A stretch of 64,000 nt of DNA from Bradyrhizobium sp. RD5-C2 (GCF_019972155.1 NZ_BOVL01000005.1:62001-126000); one strand, 5' to 3'. Shown: positions 1 through 8,267, counted from the stretch's first letter. The notes: generated by a model not told the origin, from the sequence alone. Program-made: numbers and translations.

Positions 1-51
1 GAGTTCGCCCGAATGACGCAATGAAATCTCCAGGCTTATGGAGGACCTCAG

Positions 52-225
52 ATGTATTTTGCCGATAAGAAAACGGTCACTTGCAAATGCGGCGAGCCCT
101 TGAGTGAATTGATGCTCGTCGACGACCAGACAACCGGAATCAAGTTTCATGTCGGTCGTTGCCTGTCATGCCGTGAAGTGACGGTCGTTCGATCCCAAGA
201 CATGCCATCAAACGACAATGCCTGA
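52..225 (+). CDS. small zinc-ribbon-like protein (57 aa)
   Basis: A 57-residue ORF opens with ATG seven bases after a strong GGAGG ribosome-binding site. It carries a CKC pair near residue 11 and a CLSC pair near residue 37, an arrangement typical of a tiny zinc ribbon or rubredoxin-like knuckle. There is no signal peptide or membrane segment, so it should be cytoplasmic. I do not recognise the family. The good RBS and the paired cysteines argue that it is real; metal binding is inference. Confidence 0.6.
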   Translation: MYFADKKTVTCKCGEPLSELMLVDDQTTGIKFHVGRCLSCREVTVVRSQDMPSNDNA

Positions 226-564
226 AGCAGACGGTCCTCTCGCTTGGCGGAGGGACCAGTCCTCTTGCGTGACTTCCAATGCGAGAGGTGAGTGACAGGC
301 TAGCTGACGCATCGCTTGCGCACGGCCAAAAAAAGAGCAGGGCGCGACCGGCATCACCACGGTCGCGCCCTACGTCGCCGGTCAATGGGGCAGGGGGAAT
401 AACCGGCTCTTCCAATGACTCGCAGACCCCCGAACTCGTTCCGCGCGAATCAAAATTTTTTCGTACACGGTTAAGTGATGGCCGGACGCGAGAACCCCAC
501 AGGTTTCGCTCGCGTTGTGTCCGTGATCGCCAACGGGAATTTCCATGGGGCGAGGGACATCACC
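226..564. other. 339-bp intergenic region with hairpins
   Basis: No convincing gene lies here. The stretch holds a long-range inverted repeat (CCTCTCGC near 236 with GCGAGAGG near 281) and the strong hairpin described separately at 333-371. A 54-codon minus-strand frame (382-546) ends just before that hairpin in its own direction, but it has no ribosome-binding site and I do not call it a gene. Confidence 0.5.
333..371 (-). terminator. rho-independent terminator reading on the minus strand
   Basis: A 12-bp perfect stem (339-350 pairs with 360-371, AGGGCGCGACCG with its complement) is followed, in minus-strand reading, by GCTC and a run of seven T. The plus strand has no T run after the stem. 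It therefore looks like an intrinsic terminator for a minus-strand transcript starting somewhere right of 371, for which no clear gene is visible. Confidence 0.6.
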
Positions 565-957
565 ATGTCAAAGATTCAAAAGGGAATTTTCGCTGCGTTG
601 GCGGCTGGACTGACGCTTGGCGCGGTCCAGCTCGCATCCGGTCACGATCTCATTGGCGGGCAGCAGGTCACCACCCAATTGGCGCCGGAGAGCGCGGTCA
701 ATCGAGCCGCCAAGACCGATCGTGCCGCGGTTCCGATGGTCGGCCTGCCGAGCCGGACGGTGGCGCTGAAGGTCGATCGGCTTCCCGATACGTCGGTCCT
801 GGTCCGCGTTCCCGCGGCGCGGGAAGAGGCCCGCAATCACCCCGCGGCGCCTGCGCGGGCGCGGCCCGGCGACACCCGCAAGGTGGCTTGCGAGCCCGTG
901 GTTAGCGTCCTGACCGAAGTGGCCAAGCTGCTGCAGCCCGGCCGCTGCGTGACCTGA
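565..957 (+). CDS. hypothetical secreted protein (130 aa)
   Basis: The ATG at 565 is preceded by GAGGGAC about ten bases upstream, and the product opens with a Sec-type signal: Lys-rich start, Ala/Leu core, then a SGH region near residue 25. The mature part is Ala/Arg/Val-rich and low in structure, with only two cysteines (CEP near residue 111 and RC three from the end), which could form a disulfide. It resembles short conserved periplasmic proteins of Bradyrhizobium with no assigned function. Upstream in-frame codons would bury the signal peptide, so the internal start is preferred. Confidence 0.6.
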   Translation: MSKIQKGIFAALAAGLTLGAVQLASGHDLIGGQQVTTQLAPESAVNRAAKTDRAAVPMVGLPSRTVALKVDRLPDTSVLVRVPAAREEARNHPAAPARARPGDTRKVACEPVVSVLTEVAKLLQPGRCVT

Positions 958-990
958 GAAGGGCGCGCTGCGATCTCAACAAGTAACGCT

Positions 991-1112
991 GTCATCGCCC
1001 GGCCTGTGCGCAATTGCGCACATGGACTGGGCGATCCAGCACGCCGCGGCCCAACGGCTCAAGCACAATCGTCTCTGGAATACTGGATCGCCCGGTCGAG
1101 CCGGGCGATGAC
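991..1112. repeat. family A palindromic repeat, copy 1 (with internal insert)
   Basis: The element begins GTCATCGCCC and ends GGGCGATGAC, with an inner core ending CTGGAATACTGGATC. It is related to copies at 5443, 5632, 10628 and 38535. Here the first hairpin apex carries the 16-bp perfect palindrome GTGCGCAATTGCGCAC, shared only with copy 2. It fills the gap between convergent genes and could act as a transcription stop or RNA stabiliser. Confidence 0.85.
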
Positions 1113-1152
1113 GACGGTTGGGCGGTGCTGGCTTCGCGTCCGAGGGAGAACG

Positions 1153-1602
1153 CTATTCCTCTTCTTCCACCTCGTCGCTGCCGGCGGCGCTGCGGCTTGC
1201 CATCAGGCCGAGCGCGAGGCCGCCGACCGCGAGGATCGGGATCAGCCGCTTGACGCCGATGGCGCGCACGATCTGCAGGCCGGTGGCGATCAACGCGGGG
1301 TCGGCGAACATCGTCGCCGCGGCGGATTTCGCGGCCTTTGCCGCCTTCTCGGCGCGCCTCTGCATCTCGCGCTTGCGCACCATGTAAACGGCAATGGCGA
1401 TCAGTGTGACGACCAGGAACACCGCGGCGCCGGCCAGGCACGCCTCCACCGGACCATAGTGCTGCAGCACATAGACGAAGGCGGCGGCGCACAGGAAGGC
1501 GATGGTGACGAACAGCGCCACAGCGGCGGCGGCCGCAAGCGATGTCAGCCGCAGCGCGCTGCCGGTGGATTGCTTGACGTCATCGATCAGCCGCTGAAGC
1601 AT
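1153..1602 (-). CDS. YqjE-like / holin-superfamily-III membrane protein
   Basis: The 149-residue product starts MLQRLIDDVKQS and has two strong membrane helices (about residues 20-45 and 50-75). A Lys/Ala-rich amphipathic stretch, a third hydrophobic patch (LIPILAVGGLALGL) and an acidic EEEE tail follow. This layout matches small proteins annotated as phage holin family or DUF1469 (YqjE in E. coli), which sit beside DUF883 (YqjD) proteins, as here with the gene at 1721-2092. Despite the family label there is no phage context. A likely role is an inner-membrane stress or envelope protein. The start was placed at the internal ATG because the upstream extension is Ser/Arg/Gly-rich and unlike the family. 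Confidence 0.7.
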   Translation of the reverse strand: MLQRLIDDVKQSTGSALRLTSLAAAAAVALFVTIAFLCAAAFVYVLQHYGPVEACLAGAAVFLVVTLIAIAVYMVRKREMQRRAEKAAKAAKSAAATMFADPALIATGLQIVRAIGVKRLIPILAVGGLALGLMASRSAAGSDEVEEEE

Positions 1603-1720
1603 TGACCAGCCTTGTCCTGAAAAGCCCTGCCTTGAGCCTTGCCTTGAAGAGCGCATCGACAAACGAGGCGGCGGCGCGCCAGCGCTGCCATCGCGTCCAG
1701 AGCGGTGGTTTGCGCATCAC

Positions 1721-2092
1721 CTAGCGCCGCCAAGTGAGGCCGATCAAAAAGCCGAGGCCGAGCGCAAGGCCGACGGTCGCCAGCGGACGCTGTGTGATCA
1801 CCTCTTCCAGCGATTCTTCGATCGAGGATGCCGCATCCTGCGCCGCGCCCATCATTGCGCTGCCGCGCTCCGACATGTCGTCGAGCGTCGATTCGGCGTT
1901 GGCGCGCGCATCCTTGTAGTGGCGGCGGGCCTGCTTGCCTGCGTTGTTGGCAAACGAGTTGAGCGCGTCGGTGATCTGTTCAGTGAGGGCTGCAATATCG
2001 TTCTTCACGGCAGTGACATCCTTTTCGAGGCGTTCGTAGGTCGCTTTGTCGGTCATGTTCTTGATCCCAAATGCGCTGTCCGTGCTCGACAT
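1721..2092 (-). CDS. DUF883 (ElaB/YqjD-like) membrane-anchored protein
   Basis: The 123-residue protein has a long Ala/Glu/Lys amphipathic helix (residues 15-95), then RPLATVGLALGLGFLIGLTW as a C-terminal glycine-zipper membrane anchor and a basic RR end. That is the DUF883 layout; the E. coli members ElaB and YqjD are inner-membrane proteins reported to bind ribosomes in stationary phase. GGGAG lies six bases before the ATG at 2092. An alternative ATG at 2056 would lose 12 residues. It lies 118 bp upstream of the YqjE-like gene on the same strand, echoing the E. coli yqjD-yqjE order. Confidence 0.8.
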   Translation of the reverse strand: MSSTDSAFGIKNMTDKATYERLEKDVTAVKNDIAALTEQITDALNSFANNAGKQARRHYKDARANAESTLDDMSERGSAMMGAAQDAASSIEESLEEVITQRPLATVGLALGLGFLIGLTWRR

Positions 2093-2177
2093 CGAAAGCT
2101 CCCGGAGAACTGTGAGTCTGGAGAAAAACGCTCCGCATCGCGCAAGGTTCCAGATGCGAAACCGGGCTTTGTTGTTC

Positions 2178-2225
2178 GACGCGTTTTCTTCACGCGAACC
2201 GGTGCCCACTTCGCTTGAAAACGCT
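2178..2225. repeat. family F repeat, copy 1
   Basis: The 48-bp element GACGCGTTTTC...GAAAACGCT has outer arms GCGTTTTC/GAAAACGC and lies just past the stop of the minus-strand AI-2E transporter gene. A near-identical copy lies at 46469-46516, also immediately downstream of a minus-strand gene and in the same orientation. This is a widespread Rhizobiales intergenic repeat. Confidence 0.8.
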
Positions 2226-2228
2226 TTG

Positions 2229-3317
2229 CTAGCCCTCGGGCAGTTGCGGCGAATTGTCCGGCATCAAATGCTCTTTCACGATCAACGCCACGATCAGCAG
2301 CGGCGACGACAGGAAGGCGCCCATCGGGCCCCACAGCCAGGTCCAGAACGCGAGTGCGAGAAAGACCGCGAGCGCATTCAGCGACAGCCTGCGGCCTACG
2401 ATCGTCGGCGTCACGAAATGCCCTTCCATGAAGGTCACGACGGCAAAACACGCCGGTGCGATCAGCCCCGCGCCGATGGTCGGCGACGAGACGATGCCGA
2501 CCGCAACCAGCACCACGAACATCGCGACCGGGCCGATGATCGGAATGAAATTCAGTGTCGCGGCGAGTGCGCCGAGCCCCGCCGCGTTCGGCGTGCCGGT
2601 CGCCGCGCAGATTGCACCGGTGACGATGCCGACGCCGGCATTGATCATGGTGACCGTCAGCAGATAATTGCCGAGATGGGTCTCGAGCTCGTTGAGGATC
2701 CGCAGCGCGCGCAGCCGCCCCGCGCGGTCGCTGAAGGTCATCACTAACCCGCGGCGCAGATCCTTCCAGCTCGCGATGAACAGGATCAGGGTGGCGATGA
2801 ACAGCAGGAATTCGGCGAAGGTCGGCGACACGAATTCCAGCGTCGGCTGCACCCATTCGAATTTCGGCAGCTGGAGGTTGGCGAGCGTATCGGGGGCGCC
2901 GACCATGCTCTGCAATTCCTGCCACAGCGCCAGCGGCCGGTCGAACACATGCAGCTTCTGCCTCAGGATCGCGCCGAGCTCGGGCAACCGCGAGCTCCAA
3001 TCCATGACCGGCGAGGCGATCAGTCCGACCATGAAGCTGACCGCGGCGCCGACCGCGATCACGATCAGCACCGCGCCGAGCGCGCGCGGAATCCGGTAGC
3101 GCTCGAGCAGGTTCGCCGCCGGCGACAGCATGGTGCCGACGATGAAGGCCATGGTGATCGGAAGGAAGACGGCGCGCGCCAGATAGAGCACCGCCACCAC
3201 GACTATCACCAGCAGCGCGACCAGCGCGAAGGCGACGACCTCGGCGCGGCTGATCACCGGCGGCGTTTCGGCTTTGCTGTCGGGGAGGGGCGTGCCTTCG
3301 GGCGCGTTGCCAAGCAT
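2229..3317 (-). CDS. AI-2E family transporter (PerM-like permease)
   Basis: The 362-residue integral membrane protein begins with a short cytoplasmic tail and a paired hydrophobic hairpin (VVAFALVALLVIVVVAVLYL and the next helix). A hydrophilic middle segment rich in Leu/Gln/Glu follows, then at least five further helices with the motif GTPNAAGLGALAATLNFIPI, typical of the AI-2E/YdiK/PerM family (PF01594). The family moves small molecules or ions; E. coli TqsA exports autoinducer-2, but the substrate here is unknown. I prefer the ATG at 3317, which has GGGTG upstream, over a TTG 48 bp earlier. Confidence 0.85.
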   Translation of the reverse strand: MLGNAPEGTPLPDSKAETPPVISRAEVVAFALVALLVIVVVAVLYLARAVFLPITMAFIVGTMLSPAANLLERYRIPRALGAVLIVIAVGAAVSFMVGLIASPVMDWSSRLPELGAILRQKLHVFDRPLALWQELQSMVGAPDTLANLQLPKFEWVQPTLEFVSPTFAEFLLFIATLILFIASWKDLRRGLVMTFSDRAGRLRALRILNELETHLGNYLLTVTMINAGVGIVTGAICAATGTPNAAGLGALAATLNFIPIIGPVAMFVVLVAVGIVSSPTIGAGLIAPACFAVVTFMEGHFVTPTIVGRRLSLNALAVFLALAFWTWLWGPMGAFLSSPLLIVALIVKEHLMPDNSPQLPEG

Positions 3318-3382
3318 ACGTTCACCCGGAAAGGCGCGCACCAGACTCCTCCCGAATGGGGACAAATGAATTTCGCGTCAAA

Positions 3383-3422
3383 TTGCGCACGACAACGACG
3401 TTTTGCGCACGACAACGACGTT
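3383..3422. repeat. perfect 20-bp tandem duplication
   Basis: The unit TTGCGCACGACAACGACGTT occurs twice head to tail without mismatch. It lies in the divergent gap between the AI-2E transporter start (3317) and the L,D-transpeptidase start (3572), so it could be a doubled regulator site or a recent slippage event. Confidence 0.9.
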
Positions 3423-3571
3423 GCCCCGGCAAAGGTTCCATCGCGCGCTCGTGAGAGATGGCGGGTTGACAATCGCGACTTCGCGACGATTCGCAGCGGA
3501 ACTGTCTGATGGTTACGCGCGTTAGTTGGGCATCGCATCACCATGATGCGCATCCCGTCCAGGGGCAGCAC

Positions 3572-4390
3572 ATGACACAGCAGTCTCTCTCCAGCCGCCG
3601 GCTTGCGTCGCGCGCCGCGCGCACCCTTGCCTTCACCAGCATCCTGTTGGCAACGTCATTCATCGTCGCCACTTCGGCCAGCGCTCAAGTGCGCTCGTCT
3701 GCGCTGGGCTATGCGTCGACCCAGCCGGGTGCTTTCCCCTCCGACGAGGTGATGAACGATGCTTCGTCCGCGGCCGCCGAGGACGGCGCGCTGCCGGAGC
3801 GGCTGCGTCGCGCCACCGTCGCGCTCAACACGTCAGAGGCGCCCGGCACCGTCATCATCGATACCGGCAACACCGCGCTCTATTACGTGCTCGGCGGCGG
3901 CCGGGCGATCCGCTACGGCGTCGGCGTCGGCCGCGAGGGGTTCACCTGGGCGGGCACCCAGACCATCAGCCGCAAGGCCGAGTGGCCGGACTGGCATCCG
4001 CCGGCCGAAATGATCAAGCGCCAGCCCTATCTGCCGCGCTTCATGGCCGGCGGCCCGGGCAATCCGCTCGGAGCGCGGGCGATGTATCTCGGCTCCAGCG
4101 AGTACCGCATTCACGGCACCAACGATCCGTCGACGATCGGCAAGTTCGTGTCGTCGGGTTGCATCCGCCTGACCAACGAAGACGTTGCCGACCTGTTCAG
4201 CCGGGTCGATGTCGGGACCAAGGTGGTGGTGCTGCCGAAGAACGCGCCGCATCTTGCCGCACGCGAGCTCGGCCCGAGCACGACGCAGATCTCGGTCCGG
4301 CCGGCGCCGATGCAGCCGCGCCCCGCGGTAATGACGCTGCCCTCCGGCCGTCAGGCGATGAACATCCCGGCGACTTCCTCGTTGTACTGA
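3572..4390 (+). CDS. L,D-transpeptidase (YkuD domain)
   Basis: The 272-residue exported protein has a twin-basic start and a clear signal peptide ending near ATSASA. The YkuD catalytic domain occupies residues about 85-220. Its active site is visible as HGTNDPSTIGKFVSSGCIRL, giving the His and nucleophilic Cys of the HxG...SxGCxR signature. The C-terminal 50 residues are Pro-rich. Such enzymes form 3-3 peptidoglycan cross-links or attach proteins to the wall, and rhizobia carry many paralogues. AGGGGCAG lies a few bases before the ATG at 3572. The following DUF2865 gene is 25 bp downstream and probably co-transcribed. Confidence 0.9.
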   Translation: MTQQSLSSRRLASRAARTLAFTSILLATSFIVATSASAQVRSSALGYASTQPGAFPSDEVMNDASSAAAEDGALPERLRRATVALNTSEAPGTVIIDTGNTALYYVLGGGRAIRYGVGVGREGFTWAGTQTISRKAEWPDWHPPAEMIKRQPYLPRFMAGGPGNPLGARAMYLGSSEYRIHGTNDPSTIGKFVSSGCIRLTNEDVADLFSRVDVGTKVVVLPKNAPHLAARELGPSTTQISVRPAPMQPRPAVMTLPSGRQAMNIPATSSLY

Positions 4391-4415
4391 GGCGTGCTGT
4401 AGCGAGGGGTCGGCG

Positions 4416-5045
4416 ATGGTGAAGCGATATTCCAGGCGGTTGGCGTTCGGGACGGCGGCATTGCTCGGCCTGTCCCTCGCGCCGGCTGCACAGGCCCAGG
4501 ATTTCTTCTCGCAACTGTTCGGCGGCTTCATGCAGGGCCGTCCGCCGGTGATCCGGATGCCGTTCAATGACGGCCCGGCGTCTGTGCCGCGGGCCGAACG
4601 CCGCGCCCGCTATGACGGCGGCCAGGCCTATTGCGTGCGCACCTGCGACGGCCGCTACTTCCCGCTGGCGGCGACCGGCAACCAGAGCAAGGCGGAGAGC
4701 TGCAACAGCTTCTGCCCGGCGAGCGCGACCGAAGTGGTCTATGGCGGCAACATCGACAACGCCGCGACCGACGACGGCAAGCCGTATTCCGAGCTGCCGA
4801 ACGCCTTCCGCTATCGCGACGAGATCGTTTCGGGCTGCACCTGCAACGGCAAGGACCTTGTCGGGCTCGCCGCGGTGAAGATCGAGGACGATCCGACCTT
4901 GCGCAAGGGCGACATCGTCGCCGGCAAGGATGGGTTGATGTCGGTCGGCCGGGCGGACCGGCGCGGGGCATCGCTCAACTTCACGCCGGCGCCGGATCGC
5001 ATCCGCGCCAAATATCAGCGCGCGCCGGTGCTGGCGCGCGAATAG
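4416..5045 (+). CDS. DUF2865 secreted Cys-rich protein
   Basis: The 209-residue protein has a signal peptide cleaved near AQAQ (residue 28). The core resembles DUF2865: YCVRTCDGRYFPL, then SCNSFCPAS and a late GCTCNG, six to seven cysteines that probably make disulfides in the periplasm. The family is limited to alphaproteobacteria and has no known function. GAGGGG precedes the ATG by seven bases. It lies 25 bp behind the L,D-transpeptidase gene and is followed by its own terminator, suggesting a two-gene envelope operon. Confidence 0.8.
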   Translation: MVKRYSRRLAFGTAALLGLSLAPAAQAQDFFSQLFGGFMQGRPPVIRMPFNDGPASVPRAERRARYDGGQAYCVRTCDGRYFPLAATGNQSKAESCNSFCPASATEVVYGGNIDNAATDDGKPYSELPNAFRYRDEIVSGCTCNGKDLVGLAAVKIEDDPTLRKGDIVAGKDGLMSVGRADRRGASLNFTPAPDRIRAKYQRAPVLARE

Positions 5046-5072
5046 CGCCGCTCACGCGAGACAGGCCACTTT

Positions 5073-5106
5073 CGGTTCCGTCCTCTGGAACCGGCTTTGC
5101 TTTCGC
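5073..5106 (+). terminator. intrinsic terminator after the DUF2865 gene
   Basis: A 7-bp stem (CGGTTCC at 5073-5079 with GGAACCG at 5087-5093) and a 7-base loop are followed by GCTTTGCTTT. It lies 28 bp past the stop codon. Confidence 0.65.
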
Positions 5107-5158
5107 ACGTTAGCACCGGGCGAACAGCACATTCACCGATGCCATCAGGGGGCCCCGC

Positions 5159-5314
5159 ATGCTCGTCGGCGTACTCGTTACCTTCCTTGTCGTCATTTTG
5201 GTTCTTTATCTCATCAACATGCTGCCGCTCGACGGCCGCGCCAAGCAGATCGCGCGCGCAGTCGTCATCATCATCGGCATCGTCTCGCTGCTGAAATATT
5301 TGGCGGTGTTCTAG
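5159..5314 (+). CDS. Thivi_2564-like small membrane protein (51 aa)
   Basis: This short gene encodes two hydrophobic helices (residues 2-20 and 33-50) joined by a NMLPLDGRAKQIAR loop. That is the layout of the Thivi_2564 family of tiny membrane proteins, in which an I/LPMDG-type loop is conserved. AGGGGG lies seven bases before the ATG. Function is unknown. The gene ends just before a family E palindrome and a terminator. Confidence 0.7.
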   Translation: MLVGVLVTFLVVILVLYLINMLPLDGRAKQIARAVVIIIGIVSLLKYLAVF

Positions 5315-5318
5315 CTTC

Positions 5319-5371
5319 GTCATTGCGAGCGAAGCAATGAATTGCTTCGTCGCTTCGCTCCTCGCAATGAC
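5319..5371. repeat. family E palindromic repeat, copy 1
   Basis: The 53-bp near-palindrome begins GTCATTGCGAG and ends CTCGCAATGAC, with nested arms CGAAGCAAT and ATTGCTTCG. A longer version with an insert between the arms lies at 31892-32014. It starts five bases after the preceding stop codon. Confidence 0.85.
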
Positions 5372-5401
5372 ATGGATGCAGCAATGCATCGTCAATAAAG
5401 A

Positions 5402-5430
5402 GCCCCGGCTCATGACCGGGGCCTTTGCTT
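5402..5430 (+). terminator. intrinsic terminator
   Basis: GCCCCGG (5402-5408) pairs with CCGGGGC (5416-5422) and is followed by CTTTGCTT. It terminates the transcript of the small membrane protein gene. Confidence 0.7.
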
Positions 5431-5442
5431 GTCGTCCACCCT

Positions 5443-5563
5443 GTCATCGCCCGGCCTGTGCGCAATTGCGCACATGGACCGGGCGATCCGGTACGCCGCG
5501 GCTCCTCGGTTCAAGCACTGCGGTCTCTGGAATACTGGATCACCCGCCTGCGCGGGTGATGAC
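5443..5563. repeat. family A palindromic repeat, copy 2 (with internal insert)
   Basis: It has the same core as copy 1, including the GTGCGCAATTGCGCAC insert in the first hairpin. The second hairpin is of a different type (CACCCGCCTGCGCGGGTG), so the two ends of this copy no longer match each other but each still folds. Together with copy 3 and two terminators it fills the 640-bp gene-free gap 5315-5957. Confidence 0.85.
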
Positions 5564-5631
5564 ACTGAGCGAGCTGAGCGATCACCCCGCCACTTTGAGA
5601 GCGGTGCGAGGCTATATCCTCGCTCACGGCT

Positions 5632-5734
5632 GTCATCGCCCGGCTTGACCGGGCGATCCAGTACGCCGCGGCCCCTCGATTCAAGCACTGCGGTCTCTGG
5701 AATACTGGATCCACCCGCTTTCGCGGGTGATGAC
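5632..5734. repeat. family A palindromic repeat, copy 3
   Basis: The 103-bp copy is in the same orientation as copy 2, about 70 bp away. Its first hairpin is CGCCCGGCTTGACCGGGCG without the insert, and its second is CACCCGCTTTCGCGGGTG. The core is almost identical to copy 2, which suggests local duplication. The 5735-5907 segment that follows has no visible gene. Confidence 0.85.
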
Positions 5735-5907
5735 ACCGAGCAAGCCGAGGGGTATCGGTGGAATTTCGGAATAATAGAAAAATACAGCTGATTTGCCCGA
5801 CGAGTCAAGTTGCCGTACCGGCCGGCGGCCGGCCGGCCACTGTGCATGGGGTTGTTTTCGATATTTTGGCAGTGTGCCCTGCGACGGCCGGCTATCGGCG
5901 CCAACAA

Positions 5908-5943
5908 AAAAGCCCCGGCTCATCGCCGGGGCTTTTGCTTTTC
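5908..5943 (-). terminator. bidirectional terminator downstream of glcB
   Basis: A 12-bp stem (5908-5919 with 5925-5936) and a TCATC loop are flanked by A-runs on the left and T-runs on the right, so it works in both directions. It lies 15 bp past the minus-strand malate synthase stop codon. Confidence 0.85.
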
Positions 5944-5957
5944 GTTTGGAACGCGGA

Positions 5958-8120
5958 TCAACCCGCGGCCTTGGCCTCGCGGCGGCGCGCGGTGAGGATG
6001 TATTCGGTGTAGCCGTTCGGCTGGGTGCGTCCTTCGAACACGAGGTCGCAGGCCGCCTTGAAGGCGACGCCGTCGAACGCCGGCGCCATCGGCTTGTAGA
6101 GGGCATCGCCGGCGTTCTGCTTGTCGACGACGACGGCCATGCGCTTCAGCGATTCCATCACCTGATCCCTGGTGATGACGCCCTGATGCAGCCAGTTCGC
6201 CAGATGCTGGCTCGAGATGCGGAGCGTGGCGCGGTCTTCCATCAGGCCGACATCGTGAATGTCGGGCACCTTGGAGCAGCCGACGCCCTGGTCGATCCAG
6301 CGCACGACGTAGCCCAGGATGCCCTGGCAGTTGTTGTCGATCTCCTGCTTCACATCGTCCGGCGCCCAGTTCGACTGCGATACCGGAATGGTGAGGATGT
6401 CGGAGAGCTTTGCGCGCGGCCCGCCCTTGGTGAGCTCCTGCTGGCGGGCGCTCACGTTGACCTGATGGTAGTGCAGGGCGTGCAGCGTGGCCGCGGTCGG
6501 CGACGGCACCCAGGCGGTGGTGGCGCCGGCCTGCGGATGGCCGATCTTCTGCGTCAGCATGTCGGCCATCTTGTCGGGCGCCGCCCACATGCCCTTGCCG
6601 ATCTGGGCATGGCCGGGCAGGCCGTCGATCAGGCCGTTGTCGACGTTCCAGTCCTCATAGGCCTTGATCCACGGCTGCGCCTTCATGTCGTTCTTGCGGA
6701 TCATCGGACCCGCTTCCATCGAGGTGTGGATCTCGTCGCCGGTGCGGTCGAGGAAGCCGGTGTTGATGAACATGATGCGCTTGGAGGCGCGCTGGATGCA
6801 GGCCTTGAGATTGACCGTGGTGCGGCGCTCCTCGTCCATGATGCCGACCTTCAGCGTGTTCTCCGGCAGGCCCAGCATCTTCTCGACCTCGGCGAACAGG
6901 TCGCAGGTCAGCGTCACCTCGTCGGGGCCGTGCATCTTCGGCTTGACGATGTAGGCCGAGCCGGTGCGGCTGTTCTTGACCTTGGAATTGCCCTTGAGGT
7001 CGTGGATCGCGAGCAGGCCGGCGACCGCGGCGTCCAGCAGGCCTTCGGGAATCTCCTCGCCCTTGGCGTCGAGCACTGCGTCGGTGAACATGTGGTGGCC
7101 GACATTGCGCATCAGCAGCAGGCTGCGGCCGTGCAGCTTCAGTTCGCTGCCGTCGGGCTTCTTGTAGACGCGGTCGGCATTGAGCGAACGGGTCAGCGTC
7201 TTTCCGCCCTTGTCGAAGTCGGCCGACAGCGTGCCGTTCATCAGGCCGAGCGTGTTGCGATAGACCAGCACCTTGTCCTCGGCATCGACGGCGGCAACCG
7301 AGTCTTCCATGTCGAGAATGGTCGAGACCGCCGATTCCAGGATCATGTCGGCGACGCCGGCCGGATCATCCTTGCCGATGACGTTGCTGCGGTCGATCTT
7401 GACCTCGACATGCATGCCGTTGTTGACGAGCAGGATCGCGGTGGGCTGGGCGGCGTCGCCCAGATAGCCGGCGAACTGGGCGGCATTCTTCAGCGCGGTC
7501 GAATTGCCGCTCTTCAGCTTGACCGAGAGCTGGCCTGCGATCACGGCGTAGGAGGTCACGTCGGTGTGGCTTCCGGTCGCGAGCGGCACAGCGGCGTCGA
7601 GGAACGCCTTTGCCTTCGCGATCACCTTGTCGCCGCGGGCCTTGTTGTAGCCCTTGCCACTCTCGCTCGGATCGTGCGGGATCGCGTCGGTGCCGTAGAA
7701 GGCGTCGTACAGCGAACCCCAGCGCGCGTTGGCGGCGTTCAGCGCGTAGCGGGCGTTGGTCAGCGGCACCACGAGCTGCGGGCCGCAGATCTTGCCGATT
7801 TCCTCGTCGACATTCGCAGTCTCGACCTTGTGGGTCGCGGGCTCGGGCAGCAGATAGCCGATCTCCTTGAGGAACGCGGTGTAGGCGTTGATGTCGAACG
7901 CCTTGCCCTTGTGGGCGCGATGCCAGTCGTCGATCTTGGCCTGCAGCGCGTCGCGGACCGCGAGCAACTCGCGGTTCTTCGGGCCGAGCTTCTGGATGAT
8001 GGCGGCGAGTCCTGCCCAGAACGCGTCAGGCGCGATCCCGGTTTTCGGCGTCGCCTCTTTGGCGATGAAATCGAACAGGACAGGGGCGATCTTCAATCCG
8101 TGGGCATCGACACGAGTCAT
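5958..8120 (-). CDS. glcB: malate synthase G
   Basis: The 720-residue protein (E. coli GlcB has 723) condenses glyoxylate and acetyl-CoA to malate in the glyoxylate shunt or glycolate use. Family hallmarks in order include [11 protein letters not shown] (the conserved Arg at about 338), [53 protein letters not shown] and, near the C-terminus, [20 protein letters not shown] with the catalytic Asp. The start at [10 protein letters not shown] fits the family length; a TTG five codons earlier is possible. It is transcribed alone, with a terminator behind it. No isocitrate lyase gene is visible in the window. Confidence 0.96.
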   Translation of the reverse strand: MTRVDAHGLKIAPVLFDFIAKEATPKTGIAPDAFWAGLAAIIQKLGPKNRELLAVRDALQAKIDDWHRAHKGKAFDINAYTAFLKEIGYLLPEPATHKVETANVDEEIGKICGPQLVVPLTNARYALNAANARWGSLYDAFYGTDAIPHDPSESGKGYNKARGDKVIAKAKAFLDAAVPLATGSHTDVTSYAVIAGQLSVKLKSGNSTALKNAAQFAGYLGDAAQPTAILLVNNGMHVEVKIDRSNVIGKDDPAGVADMILESAVSTILDMEDSVAAVDAEDKVLVYRNTLGLMNGTLSADFDKGGKTLTRSLNADRVYKKPDGSELKLHGRSLLLMRNVGHHMFTDAVLDAKGEEIPEGLLDAAVAGLLAIHDLKGNSKVKNSRTGSAYIVKPKMHGPDEVTLTCDLFAEVEKMLGLPENTLKVGIMDEERRTTVNLKACIQRASKRIMFINTGFLDRTGDEIHTSMEAGPMIRKNDMKAQPWIKAYEDWNVDNGLIDGLPGHAQIGKGMWAAPDKMADMLTQKIGHPQAGATTAWVPSPTAATLHALHYHQVNVSARQQELTKGGPRAKLSDILTIPVSQSNWAPDDVKQEIDNNCQGILGYVVRWIDQGVGCSKVPDIHDVGLMEDRATLRISSQHLANWLHQGVITRDQVMESLKRMAVVVDKQNAGDALYKPMAPAFDGVAFKAACDLVFEGRTQPNGYTEYILTARRREAKAAG

Positions 8121-8267
8121 GATGGGCTTTCTCAAAGAAATGGGGCGTTTAGGGGCTGTTTTCGAAAGAAATCAGCAAAAAACGCGCCAAAGGGCGGCGT
8201 TCACGGCTCTTTTAGCCCTAAAGCCACGGTTCTGAGAAGGCCCCCTTTCCCCCGGCGCTGCACGCGG

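Noticed and set aside
382..546. 54-codon minus-strand frame ending before a terminator
   Set aside because: It has an ATG but no ribosome-binding site and no recognisable features, so it is reported only as a lead and not as a gene.
1153..1602. Possible prophage holin
   Set aside because: There are no phage genes nearby; the two-TM protein sits beside a DUF883 gene and fits the YqjE-type stress family.
5315..5960. Possible CRISPR array
   Set aside because: The repeats here are few, long and palindromic with unequal spacing and no constant spacer length, and no cas genes are in the window.
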